Below, one piece after another: positions 1 through 9,601 of a stretch of 46,226 bases of DNA. This DNA is from Patescibacteria group bacterium (GTDB taxonomy: Bacteria > Patescibacteriota > Patescibacteriia > UBA10025 > JAHIVO01), in assembly GCA_022560375.1 (NCBI GenBank), contig JADFTK010000003.1, positions 1 to 46,226 of the forward strand, given 5' to 3'. The stretch's first letter is position 1; each line of letters opens with the position of its first letter. The notes below the pieces were generated by a model. It was not told the origin of the DNA, did no database searches, and saw only the letters and a list, made by a program, of their open reading frames with translations. Both the position numbers and the translations under genes were made by a program.

Positions 1-1
1 G

Positions 2-115
2 CAACCGTATATTACTGACCTAATAGTAAACGGCCACATACGATATGAAAATGGAAGGGTGATCATACCTGGCTGGTATACATGGCTTAGCTGCCATCTT
101 GAACTAGCCGTATAA
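2..115 (+). CDS. C-terminal fragment of an unidentified protein truncated by the window edge (...VNGHIRYENGRVIIPGWYTWLSCHLELAV*)
   Basis: Open frame from base 2 to TAA at 113-115, followed immediately by a terminator-like hairpin. Confidence 0.4.
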   Translation, partial: QPYITDLIVNGHIRYENGRVIIPGWYTWLSCHLELAV

Positions 116-120
116 AACAA

Positions 121-154
121 AAACCGCCAACCTCCTATAAGAGGCGGTTTTATT
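121..154. terminator. Rho-independent terminator, probably bidirectional
   Basis: AAACCGCC aa CCTC ctataa GAGG CGGTTT then TTATTTTATT. Confidence 0.75.
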
Positions 155-976
155 TTATTGTCTCTCTAAATGAGTAATGTATGTTTTTGGATTATGGATT
201 TGATACATATCCAGCTGATTACCCTTTAGGGTAGTCTGCATCACAGCCTCGGTTGCACAAATTGTGCCTTCATCGTCCCATCCATAAACATACAATTTAT
301 CATCACCAACAATTCTATAGCTACCGGCTAGCCCAACTTCACAAACATTTGTACCATCATTAATCCCAACCACAAAAGCATTAAACGGAGTTGAGGTAAA
401 TGTCCCTGCAGTTGCTGAAGTTGGGGTAAACACTACCGTAACCTCTGTGGTGGTAAAAAATACACCATTTTCCCCTGATCCGTTTATTCCATAGGCATTA
501 CCTTTCCAGGTTGTCGCAGAAATAGTAGCATTATAATCAGCAGTTGCACCGACAATGCTGCCACCGGAAATGGCATTCGAGGTAGTACTACCTAACTCAT
601 CTATGGCATCCTGAACTGTAGCTGCGGTCAATCCGCTACTGGCATTATTATAAACAATTCCACCGGTTACTGTTAAGTTGCCAACTACTTCCATATTATC
701 ATTCACAATAAATGGCATATTATCCCCAGTTCCGGAAGTTGCCCCCCGCCAAACCCGTCCATCTATACGGACGTTGTCGCCAAAAACAACTGGATTGTCG
801 TTGCCTTCAGAGTCGGTTGTCTCATTTACCACCGTACCATTGAAAAAAGTAACCCCACCAACATCTTGGGCACCTATCCTTAGCCACTCAAAAGACATAC
901 CAGCAGCATTCACCATACTGGCTGTCAGAGCTATCGAAGAAACAACAATGACTACTAAAATTATTTTACTTCTCAT
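155..976 (-). CDS. Secreted protein with phage-tail-fibre-like segment (SGLTAATVQDAIDELGSTT)
   Basis: 273-aa ORF with N-terminal signal peptide (MRSKIILVVIVVSSIALTASMVNAAG); tail-fibre-type motif. Confidence 0.7.
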   Translation of the reverse strand: MRSKIILVVIVVSSIALTASMVNAAGMSFEWLRIGAQDVGGVTFFNGTVVNETTDSEGNDNPVVFGDNVRIDGRVWRGATSGTGDNMPFIVNDNMEVVGNLTVTGGIVYNNASSGLTAATVQDAIDELGSTTSNAISGGSIVGATADYNATISATTWKGNAYGINGSGENGVFFTTTEVTVVFTPTSATAGTFTSTPFNAFVVGINDGTNVCEVGLAGSYRIVGDDKLYVYGWDDEGTICATEAVMQTTLKGNQLDMYQIHNPKTYITHLERQ

Positions 977-1191
977 AATATCACCCCCTTACTTAGTATG
1001 TTTATAGACTTATGTAACATATCACTAATCAGTCTTACTCTCAATCTAGTACCCACTCAAAACTTCCACTAATCTTAACAACGCCTAACAGGCAATTGAC
1101 AAACCGTTCTCTCTGTGATACTGTGGGTAGTTACCATAAAAAAGTAATAATTGATCCTTAACAAAACCATCAATCTTATCGGAGGTATTTA

Positions 1192-2121
1192 ATGATACAG
1201 ACAATCTGGGCGACTTGCAAAGACGCTGGTGGATCCAGAGGAATTGTACCAGTTGTCCAAGTCTTACGCCAATTAGGATATCAAGTTCCGCTATTTGTAG
1301 AGGGGCAGACAGCAGATTTTGTCTTAAGTCACGGTGAAAAAGATTTCACCGTACAAGTCTCGGCTGAACAAATTATGGTCGATCACCATTTACCCGATCT
1401 GCTAGTCACTGACATGGCCTCAACTGGTCTAAGTCTGGGCCAAAATCTGATACCGCTGCTCCGTGGTAAAAGCCCAGTAGTAGCATTGCAGGATTACTGG
1501 GGAGGCTGCCTCAATACCAACTGGTCTGATCTGCAATATAGGCCAGATTTCATATGTGTAAACGATAAGGTGGGGGCACGAATTGTTCGTGACGCCTGGA
1601 CGGAATTTCCAGAAAGTCATATTGGCGTTCAGGGTTATCCGGCACTCGATCGATATCACAATTACGATACCAAGGGCATAGCTGCGGAAATTCGATTAGC
1701 CTTGGCTATCCCCCCTGACATGCCCATAGTGTTGTACGCCGGGCAATGGCACCAAAGTGGTGCGATGCTCTACCAACTGGTAGCTGCCCTCAACACGCTA
1801 GGCAGACCTGTTTGTTTAATACCGCGCATGCACCCTGTAATGAAGGAACAGTCTCCGGAAGAAATACCCAAGTGGGAAAAAGCCACTTCTAATTTCTCGA
1901 ATGGCCAGATCCATACTGACACTTCTTCGCATGATATATCTCTCCTGATTGCCGCAGCGGATATAGTAGTATCAATGTTCTCAACTGTGCTGGTCGAAGC
2001 GGCAGTACTACGTAAACCTAACATTTCGATGCTGTATCCGGTAATTCAGACCATATTCGCTGGACAGTACAGGTCATTTAATGAGCGAGGTGCCACTAGT
2101 GGAATTAGGTTGCTCGGCTAA
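1192..2121 (+). CDS. GT-B-like glycosyltransferase-type protein; C-terminus appears displaced into the next frame
   Basis: 309-aa ORF; GT-B-like features (GGSRGIVPVVQVLRQLGY..., ...VVSMFSTVLVEAAVLRKPNISM); continuation found in frame +2 at 2081-2281. Confidence 0.6.
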   Translation: MIQTIWATCKDAGGSRGIVPVVQVLRQLGYQVPLFVEGQTADFVLSHGEKDFTVQVSAEQIMVDHHLPDLLVTDMASTGLSLGQNLIPLLRGKSPVVALQDYWGGCLNTNWSDLQYRPDFICVNDKVGARIVRDAWTEFPESHIGVQGYPALDRYHNYDTKGIAAEIRLALAIPPDMPIVLYAGQWHQSGAMLYQLVAALNTLGRPVCLIPRMHPVMKEQSPEEIPKWEKATSNFSNGQIHTDTSSHDISLLIAAADIVVSMFSTVLVEAAVLRKPNISMLYPVIQTIFAGQYRSFNERGATSGIRLLG

Positions 2122-2281
2122 AGTTAGTAATCTATCAGAGTTATCTGCTGCTCTTAATCAAGGGCTGAATGGAAAGTTAGACCTTACAAATAACCAAAAT
2201 CAGCACTTTCGCGTCGATGGGGAAAACGCAACTCGAGTTGCTACCTTCATCCAAAACTGTCTTACTAATCACAGCAATTAA
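2081..2281 (+). pseudogene. Frame-shifted C-terminal portion of the preceding glycosyltransferase-like protein
   Basis: VPLVELGCSAKVSNLSELSAALNQGL...ENATRVATFIQNCL reads as a plausible GT C-terminus overlapping the end of the 1192 ORF. Confidence 0.55.
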
Positions 2282-2303
2282 TAAGTGCTTAGTAAAACAA
2301 ACC

Positions 2304-2340
2304 AAGGTTCATGATTATTCCACATCATGAACCTTTTTTT
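2304..2340. terminator. Bidirectional rho-independent terminator between convergent genes
   Basis: Perfect 12-bp stem AAGGTTCATGAT / ATCATGAACCTT, loop TATTCCAC, then T-run. Confidence 0.9.
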
Positions 2341-2346
2341 TATTCC

Positions 2347-3660
2347 TTAATCTTTTTCGCTGACCACGCCATGAATATTAGATTGGCGAGACAAAACCAC
2401 CACTAACCCCATCAGCCCCCAAAAGAGAATAGCTAAATCATTTTTGAAATAAGGGGTGTCAAAAAATCCATGGACAAGTAAGGCTACCATGGCGGCCATC
2501 AGACCGACAGCTCCTCCACGATAAGTTTTCAAGGCCCTCAATCCCGCTTGGAAAAACTTTACCACCAGCCAGGCAAACAATACTAATCCGGCTAGCCCCA
2601 TCTCAATCCACAAACTCAATATTAAATGATCGGGATTGGGAAAAAATTCGGTATGAGATGCTTCCTTATAATCTTCATACACTATCGGGAAGCTGGCTAA
2701 ACCGGTACCAGTAATAGGATTATCCTTAATAATCCGGACAGCACCTTGCCACATCACCAATCGAACGTCTGTCGATACATCATCCGCCGTAAACACTCCA
2801 GCTATGTTAGATCTTGTTTGAGGAATGAGTATAACCAGAATGATAACCAACCCCATACTTAGCCAGAGCCATTTTTTCCATACAGAAAAAAAGCTGATAA
2901 AAATAAGAGCAATAAAAACTCCCAGCAAGGCTCCACGTGAAACAGAAAATAGCAGGCCCATAAACCCAAACACTAATACGCCTAGGACAAAAAGGTTGTC
3001 CATAAAAAAGTTCCTTAACGGCCGCAAAGCTAACTTACTTTTAGTTAACAAAATTCCCAGAAATAGAGCTACTAATGGACCAATCAATTTCCCTACCGCG
3101 GTGGGAAAAGGGAACATGGAAGTGGCTCGACGAGGAGATTCTAATCCATAATGTGCAGGAATATTTACTATATTTAAATATTGCAAAAGTGTTACATAGC
3201 CTACTATTACTGTCAGGGCGCCCAAGGCCCAGAATATCTCAGTAACTTCTTTCTTGGTTTTGATGACATTTACAAAAACTATAAAAAATAATATCGGCTC
3301 TAATATATAAGCCTTCCATAATCCCAGAGCGGCTCTGGTATCCGGCGAAATAAGTACGGCCACCACGCCAGCTAAGGCAAATAATAGAATCAACCACCGC
3401 CACGGCACTATGACATTCTTAAATTTAGACAGAGATACCAACCGTTTTACTACCCAAACAATAACTAGTACCAGAACCATAACTTCTAACACTGTCATGG
3501 GTAAAAAACCTACCTGGAATCGTATTAAGTAAGATGGTAAAAACAAAATCACCAAAGCTATGGCCCAGGGCAATCGCCGCCAAGCTACATAAGCAAAAAA
3601 TGATGCTAATAATATAATTAAAACTGTGAACATTATGATTAAATTATAGCTCATTACCAC
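2347..3660 (-). CDS. O-antigen ligase/polymerase-like membrane protein (Wzy_C type)
   Basis: 437 aa, many TM segments, motif ITGTGLASFPIVYEDY...NPDHLILSLWIEMGLAGLVLF. Confidence 0.8.
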   Translation of the reverse strand: MVMSYNLIIMFTVLIILLASFFAYVAWRRLPWAIALVILFLPSYLIRFQVGFLPMTVLEVMVLVLVIVWVVKRLVSLSKFKNVIVPWRWLILLFALAGVVAVLISPDTRAALGLWKAYILEPILFFIVFVNVIKTKKEVTEIFWALGALTVIVGYVTLLQYLNIVNIPAHYGLESPRRATSMFPFPTAVGKLIGPLVALFLGILLTKSKLALRPLRNFFMDNLFVLGVLVFGFMGLLFSVSRGALLGVFIALIFISFFSVWKKWLWLSMGLVIILVILIPQTRSNIAGVFTADDVSTDVRLVMWQGAVRIIKDNPITGTGLASFPIVYEDYKEASHTEFFPNPDHLILSLWIEMGLAGLVLFAWLVVKFFQAGLRALKTYRGGAVGLMAAMVALLVHGFFDTPYFKNDLAILFWGLMGLVVVLSRQSNIHGVVSEKD

Positions 3661-3666
3661 CTAAAT

Positions 3667-3701
3667 AAAAAACCCCATACCTTTTCATAGATATGGGGGT
3701 T
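3667..3701 (-). terminator. Rho-independent terminator of purL
   Basis: On minus strand: AACCCCCATA tctatgaaaagg TATGGGGTTTTTTATTT. Confidence 0.7.
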
Positions 3702-3714
3702 AAAAATGTACAAA

Positions 3715-6700
3715 CTAGTTATGCTGACACCAGGTGAAAGCATTCCTAAAGAGCTGGAGCCAAGGACTGGCTGACAATGATTGCCAGTCAGCTGGCAACC
3801 ACGGCCATTGCCACAGTAGAAAAGTTCTTTCGGGATGGGGCATCATCGCTAAGTGCCGACCGTCAGGTGAACACAAGGCAGCGATACCTTGCACACTGCC
3901 GTTGGGATTAAATGGATAATCCCTGGTCGGCAACCCCTGGGGACCAACATAACGGATCGGTGCTAGTTCTTTAGAAATAATATCCTGTAGCATCTCGCTA
4001 TCAGGAGCCAAAAACTGACCTTCGCCATGCGCTACCCAGACACCAAGTCTAGAACCTGACATGCCTTGGAGCATCATGGACGGACTGGATTCAATGCTGA
4101 CGCAAGAAAACCTGGATTCAAACCGACCAGAACAATTACGGATAAACCGGGGCTGCTGCTCAGATTTTATGCCCTGCCACGGTACCCAACCAAGCAATGC
4201 CATCAATTGACAACCATTACAGACCCCAAAAGAAAAGGTGTCTGACCGCTGATAAAAACGCTCAAACTGCTCGGATACTTTTTCGTTAAACCGGATAACT
4301 CCAGCCCAACCCTTGCCAGCATCCAGCACATCAGCAAATGAGAATCCACCTGGAAAAACCAATCCTCTGAACTGATCCAGGGTCGTTTGACCTTTAATCA
4401 AGTCATCCATGATTAGCTCCTGGACATCAAACCCTGCCAGATAAAATGCCGCCGCCATCTCCCGATCACCATTACTACCCCGCTCACGCAAGATAGCCAC
4501 TGAAGGTCGGCCAGTCCTATCGCCCACCAAATCTGGTGGGGGTTTAGGATGGAAACTTAAATGGTATGGTGGGGGTTTAAGCAATCCATGATTATTCCGT
4601 GATTCTTCCTCTACTGATTCCGGATTGGCACTTTGCCGATCTATCGCCGAGCTAGTCGACTCCCAAACGCTTCTCAACTCAATCATTGGCTCGCTTAAAA
4701 CCAATTCACCGTTGAGATAAGCTGTCACTTGCAGATCATTAGTTACCCAACCAGCGTGTTCATATTGAACACTGTGCCGATCAAGTACTTTATGAACCGC
4801 GTCGCTATCGTTGCATTCGATAACCAATCCCAGCTCTTCATTAAAGAAAAAAGGGATAGGATCAGCTTCGGTTTGCATGGTGATGTTCACACCAAAATTT
4901 CCAGCATAGGCCATTTCCAATAAAGTGGTAATCAAGCCGCCATCGCTTCGATCGTGAACTGCAGCGATATTCCCTTGCTTAACTAATTCTTGTACAGCCT
5001 GGAATGCGGAAATGAGTGTATCAGCATCGGCATCTGGACAATCGTCACCCACTTGCCCAAAAACTTGGGCTAAAGCAGATCCACCAAGACGATGGCTTTC
5101 ATCGGCTAAGTCAATGAACAAAAGCTCATTACCTGCTTTCTTTAAATCAGGCGTGACTTTAACACTAACGTCATCCATAGTGGCATAATTAGCAATAACC
5201 AACTCACCGGGCGCTTTGACCACATAATCAATACCCTGCCTAGTGACCTTGGCGGCCATCGACAAACTATCTTTACCGCCGTCAATCGCAATGCCCATTT
5301 TCAACATAATATCCCGCATAGCCATGGCTGCCCGATACAGCCAAGCGCCTTCGCCCGGCTCTTTAGCAGCCAGCATCCAATTAGCAGAACACTTAATGTC
5401 TTCCAAGTCAGTAATCTTGGCACCGACCATATTAAGCAGGGCCTCGGCCACCGACATGCGTGCCATTGCTTCCGGACTTATCAAACCCTTTATAGGTTGT
5501 TCACCCAGAGACAGAGCCACTCCAGTCAGACCGAAATAGCTCTGAGCTATAACCGCATAATCTGACAGGGTCAGATGATTTGGACCGACACATTGCTGTT
5601 GGACAATCAGGCCCGACACGCTCCTGTCTACTTTGGTAGTCAGGAAACGCTTGGATCCGACAGATACTAAACGCAATACCCGATCTAGCGCTTCCCGGAC
5701 AGTCAAACTGTCCGGCAACACCAGAGGCGTACGCTTTGGCTCCACAGTGGATAAATCAAAAATCTTCTGTGGAATACTTCCCAGCACATGCTCTAGTGGG
5801 AGATTTACCGGTTCAGAGCCATCATTATCATCATGAAGAATCAAATAACCGTCTCCAGTAACTTGACCGACTATGGCTAGAGGAACTCCTTCACGCTCGC
5901 AGATCTTCTTAATCCAGTCGAATTTATCGGGCCAGATTAAAAATGCATTACGCTCCTGTGATTCATTACACCAAATTTCCAAAGTGGACAATGAAACATC
6001 GCCCACGGGAATAGCTCGTAAATTAATACGTGCTCCAGCCGGCTCAACCAACTCAGGTAAAGCATTGCAGTCTCCGCCCGCACCCAAATCATGTCCAGTG
6101 ACGATGGGATTATTATCTCCCATTTCTACACAAGCGCGGATCAGACGGTTTACTTTTTGTTCCATCTGAGGGTCACCACGCTGAACAGAATTAAAATCTA
6201 GTTCAGCTTCATTAGCTCCTGATATCATAGAGCTAGCCGATCCACCACCAATACCGATACGGTACGATGGGCCACCAACTTGTACCACCAACATACCTTT
6301 AACAGGTTTTGTTTTTTCCGTGTGAGCATCATCTATCTGCCCAGCACCGACAGTGTACATAATAGGCTTATACCAACTACGATAACCATCTAGCAACTCC
6401 ATGCCAAAGGTCCTAGTAAAACCAAAGATTATTGGCTCACCAAAGCAGTTGCCATAATCAGATGCGCCATTACTAGCTTTGATGAGAATGTCTAGCGGTG
6501 CCGCTAGGTTGTCAGGGGGCGACCAACTATCACTTTCCCAAGGTAATTCATACCCAGGAATATGAAGATTACCCACGCAGTAAGCCGCACCAGATGCAAT
6601 GACTAATGCTCCTTGGCCCACCATCTGATTATCACGGATACGGCCACCCCCTCCAGTCATAGCGCCCTCATAAGGCTCTATGCCGGTAGGATGGTTATGC

Positions 6701-7554
6701 GTTTCCGCTGTCAGAGTCGGGTGGAAAAACCGTTCAACTATTTCAAACTGGCTAGTCCTACCCGGCAGGCGCTGAGTGAAATACTTAATACGATATCCGC
6801 GCATAGCCGAACTGTCATCGCCAAAAGCTATCAATGACTGGCGAGGATTGGCCAGCCACGGCGTTTTGACGATATCCATCAACGTGTGTGGCATCACCTG
6901 CCCGTCAATGACTAACTGACCTTTGAAAAAATGATGGCGTGAATGTTCTGAATTAGCCTGCCCTAACTGACAAAATTCTACGTCAGTAAAATTACGATGT
7001 AGCTTCTTGACAGCTAAATCCAAATACATAGCCAAGTCCTGATCATCCATACTCTGCCCCAGTCTCAGATTTGCCTCTTGTAGGGCATCTAATCCTTGCT
7101 CTATAACAGGAATTATCTGAATCGACTTGGGTGCCGCACCGACCGCGAAGGTCTCCAGTGGTTCTGGATATTCCATCTCAGTCATGCGGTCATGGTGAAT
7201 TTTCACCAACTCCCGAACAGATGAACCGCCAGGGTCATTAGCAAAACCATAACGTCGGGACCTTTCAATTCTCTGGACTTTAGTCAAACCACATGCTCGG
7301 AGAATCGATACTGCTGTCGTAGACCAGGCTGTTTCGAAATTCAGCCGAGGGCCGACTTCAGCAATGGCATGGCTAGACGATAAAAAACTATTCTGGCTAA
7401 ACTGTTTTGGCTCAAATGTCTCTGACAAAAACCACTTTAACCTTTCTAACTCATCCGCCGCTAAGGGCGAACTAACCTGCAGGTAATAACACCATTCAGT
7501 TTTCACACCTTGAGGCGCCCCTAAAATCGGGGTGCGATAAAATCGCAGTAACAT
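3715..7554 (-). CDS. purL: Phosphoribosylformylglycinamidine synthase, large single-chain type
   Basis: 1279 aa; FGAM synthase motifs (NSEHSRHHFFKGQ, TAETHNHPTGIEPYEGAMTGGGGRIRD) and C-terminal glutaminase domain (FSFGVCNGCQLMALLGWVP, MMPHPERTF). Confidence 0.97.
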   Translation of the reverse strand: MLLRFYRTPILGAPQGVKTEWCYYLQVSSPLAADELERLKWFLSETFEPKQFSQNSFLSSSHAIAEVGPRLNFETAWSTTAVSILRACGLTKVQRIERSRRYGFANDPGGSSVRELVKIHHDRMTEMEYPEPLETFAVGAAPKSIQIIPVIEQGLDALQEANLRLGQSMDDQDLAMYLDLAVKKLHRNFTDVEFCQLGQANSEHSRHHFFKGQLVIDGQVMPHTLMDIVKTPWLANPRQSLIAFGDDSSAMRGYRIKYFTQRLPGRTSQFEIVERFFHPTLTAETHNHPTGIEPYEGAMTGGGGRIRDNQMVGQGALVIASGAAYCVGNLHIPGYELPWESDSWSPPDNLAAPLDILIKASNGASDYGNCFGEPIIFGFTRTFGMELLDGYRSWYKPIMYTVGAGQIDDAHTEKTKPVKGMLVVQVGGPSYRIGIGGGSASSMISGANEAELDFNSVQRGDPQMEQKVNRLIRACVEMGDNNPIVTGHDLGAGGDCNALPELVEPAGARINLRAIPVGDVSLSTLEIWCNESQERNAFLIWPDKFDWIKKICEREGVPLAIVGQVTGDGYLILHDDNDGSEPVNLPLEHVLGSIPQKIFDLSTVEPKRTPLVLPDSLTVREALDRVLRLVSVGSKRFLTTKVDRSVSGLIVQQQCVGPNHLTLSDYAVIAQSYFGLTGVALSLGEQPIKGLISPEAMARMSVAEALLNMVGAKITDLEDIKCSANWMLAAKEPGEGAWLYRAAMAMRDIMLKMGIAIDGGKDSLSMAAKVTRQGIDYVVKAPGELVIANYATMDDVSVKVTPDLKKAGNELLFIDLADESHRLGGSALAQVFGQVGDDCPDADADTLISAFQAVQELVKQGNIAAVHDRSDGGLITTLLEMAYAGNFGVNITMQTEADPIPFFFNEELGLVIECNDSDAVHKVLDRHSVQYEHAGWVTNDLQVTAYLNGELVLSEPMIELRSVWESTSSAIDRQSANPESVEEESRNNHGLLKPPPYHLSFHPKPPPDLVGDRTGRPSVAILRERGSNGDREMAAAFYLAGFDVQELIMDDLIKGQTTLDQFRGLVFPGGFSFADVLDAGKGWAGVIRFNEKVSEQFERFYQRSDTFSFGVCNGCQLMALLGWVPWQGIKSEQQPRFIRNCSGRFESRFSCVSIESSPSMMLQGMSGSRLGVWVAHGEGQFLAPDSEMLQDIISKELAPIRYVGPQGLPTRDYPFNPNGSVQGIAALCSPDGRHLAMMPHPERTFLLWQWPWLPADWQSLSASPWLQLFRNAFTWCQHN

Positions 7555-7642
7555 GAGAATCCTCCGTTTCTATTTATTAAATTACTTTTTTCTATTTATT
7601 TTTAGTCCTTTAAATTACCACTTTCATGACCCTTTAGTCAAT

Positions 7643-7676
7643 AAAAATACAGCAGGGGTTAAACTGCTGTATTTTT
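7643..7676 (-). terminator. Rho-independent terminator
   Basis: Perfect 13-bp stem AAAAATACAGCAG / CTGCTGTATTTTT. Confidence 0.85.
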
Positions 7677-7694
7677 CTAACTAATGGTAATTAA

Positions 7695-8003
7695 TTAGAT
7701 AGCCCAGATTGCTGTGTAATCATTATCACCTGGAGATGAATGAGATCCACTTGGGGCCCCAGCACCATTACCGTTTGTTGCACCATCCGGTACATTTATA
7801 ATGCGCATTTCACCACTAGGGAATAATGAAAAATCGCCATCCGCAATATTAAATGTATTCGGATTATGCGCGCCAACTGTAGCATTTAATACTGGGCAGA
7901 CGAATGCCTCAGTTCTTTCTACTGCTTGAGCAGCTGGCATAGCTGCAAAGCCTAATAGGCCAAAAGCAGCGCCAAGTACTAGAACATAAATTGTTTTTTT
8001 CAT
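7695..8003 (-). CDS. Small secreted hypothetical protein
   Basis: 102 aa with signal peptide MKKTIYVLVLGAAFGLLGFAAMPAAQA; own promoter and terminator. Confidence 0.7.
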   Translation of the reverse strand: MKKTIYVLVLGAAFGLLGFAAMPAAQAVERTEAFVCPVLNATVGAHNPNTFNIADGDFSLFPSGEMRIINVPDGATNGNGAGAPSGSHSSPGDNDYTAIWAI

Positions 8004-8076
8004 AGCTTAAAATAGTTAGTTATTAATGATTTTTAAGTTCGGCCGAACTTATTTCTGACTTGTGGATTACTTTATC

Positions 8077-8105
8077 AGTGTATATCTTCTAAAATATAAT
8101 GTCAA
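8077..8105 (-). promoter_or_regulatory. Sigma70-type promoter for the 7695-8003 gene
   Basis: Minus strand TTGACA - 17 nt - TACACT. Confidence 0.6.
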
Positions 8106-8168
8106 GTCTACTTTACATTGAACAACGTACTAAATAGATCAAATTTACCTTGACTTGTATCCCGTTTT

Positions 8169-9599
8169 TTATTTGTAATTTCTGACTAAAATTATGTTTT
8201 GTACGGCAATCATCAATCCAATCAAAAACCAGACGTGCATTATATAGAGCGTAGAAAATGTTTGATATTGCGCCATCACGCCAAAAAAAGCTGCTAACAG
8301 GGCTACCATGATAGCCCTGAGATTACCGTCCGACGATACACTAATGGCTTTAATTGATCTGATAATTATTAAATAAACAAAGAATAAAAATACCACTAAC
8401 CCAATTATTCCGTTCTCAGCAAGTATTTCAATAAACTCATTATTAACTATTCTCCATCCGTCTTGGGGAATGTAAGCGGGATGAGGAGCCACGTACGGCC
8501 CAAAAGCACCAACCCCTATACCTATTAACGGATGCTCGCGCCAAGCCATATAAGCCTGGTCAAAAGTAGAGATTCGCTCGTCAAACGAGGCCCCATAAAA
8601 AACATTCAACACATGATCTTGAAATTTATCAATAGTTAAAACTTCTCCACCCACACTCAACGTCTGGATTACCACCCAAGCCAATAATACTGTGGCCACT
8701 ATAAAAGTTACAATTATATGCGGCCTTAGTAGTTTCTTCCAATAAAATATACTAATCACCAATAAAGTTACGGCGATAGCCAAATAACCCCCACGAGATA
8801 CTGTCAGAACTATACTAACCATGCCCAAACCAAATAAAGTTAAAAGCCAACTGGACTTTACTAAACTTTTGCCCGCCAAAAAAAGAGCGAAAATTATGGC
8901 CAGGGGTATTAATAAAAAATTAGCGAAATAAAGAGGTTCATAGGCCGTGGACTGTATGCGGGTAAAGCCCAAAACATCACGGGTATACAGATCCCGCAGC
9001 CCGGTTATGGTGGTAGGTAAACCGCTCATGTCTCCCACAAATTGAAATAATCCAAAGGCGGAGACAATGACGAAGCTGACCAATATCACCTTGATAACTT
9101 TATTTACCTGCTCTTGGGAGATAACTATATTGGGGATTAAAAATGCCAGAGACACGGTAAATATAGTATAAACCAAAATCAATAAAGAACGTTCCAAATT
9201 GACAGAATTTAGCAACGAAATTACATTAACCAATAAAAATAAGGCTAAGGCAATAAATATGGGGTTTCGCACTAAGCTAGTTCGCTTTCTCATTATCTGG
9301 TTCAGCCACCATGCCGCCGCTGTCACGATCAAAAAAATCTGGCTTAAACGGATAGTGATATCACTGAACTCATAGGCGCCTAAACGCTCAAAGGGCAAAA
9401 AGAATGCTATCAAAAATATGCCTAGTATCGGGTCGCGTAACACGAATACCAAAGCGACGGCAAATATTAGGCCCGCTGCGGCTAAGTACCATGGTAAAGA
9501 TACGTTAATGAAACTAACAGCCATCATGAATACCACCAGACTACCTATTAGCAGGCGATATTTACGGGGAGATAAAATATCAGATGGCAATGATGGCAT
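8169..9599 (-). CDS. O-antigen ligase/polymerase-like membrane protein (Wzy_C type)
   Basis: 476 aa, polytopic, motif HPLIGIGVGAFGPYVAPHPAY...NNEFIEILAENGIIGLVVF. Confidence 0.85.
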   Translation of the reverse strand: MPSLPSDILSPRKYRLLIGSLVVFMMAVSFINVSLPWYLAAAGLIFAVALVFVLRDPILGIFLIAFFLPFERLGAYEFSDITIRLSQIFLIVTAAAWWLNQIMRKRTSLVRNPIFIALALFLLVNVISLLNSVNLERSLLILVYTIFTVSLAFLIPNIVISQEQVNKVIKVILVSFVIVSAFGLFQFVGDMSGLPTTITGLRDLYTRDVLGFTRIQSTAYEPLYFANFLLIPLAIIFALFLAGKSLVKSSWLLTLFGLGMVSIVLTVSRGGYLAIAVTLLVISIFYWKKLLRPHIIVTFIVATVLLAWVVIQTLSVGGEVLTIDKFQDHVLNVFYGASFDERISTFDQAYMAWREHPLIGIGVGAFGPYVAPHPAYIPQDGWRIVNNEFIEILAENGIIGLVVFLFFVYLIIIRSIKAISVSSDGNLRAIMVALLAAFFGVMAQYQTFSTLYIMHVWFLIGLMIAVQNIILVRNYK

Positions 9600-9601
9600 T
9601 A

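Noticed and set aside
678-1007. 109-aa plus-strand ORF opposite the 155-976 gene
   Set aside because: Antisense to a convincing signal-peptide protein; low-complexity translation
4520-4580. GGTGGGGGTTTA repeated twice with a CCCACCA/TGGTGGG palindrome inside purL, considered as an insertion
   Set aside because: The encoded linker (GLLKPPPYHLSFHPKPPPDLVG) appears to align in length with the equivalent linker remembered from other large PurL proteins, so no insertion is needed
3734-6837. Several 60-98 aa plus-strand ORFs (3734, 4729, 5243, 5633, 5873, 6613)
   Set aside because: All lie antisense within purL, whose protein is unambiguous
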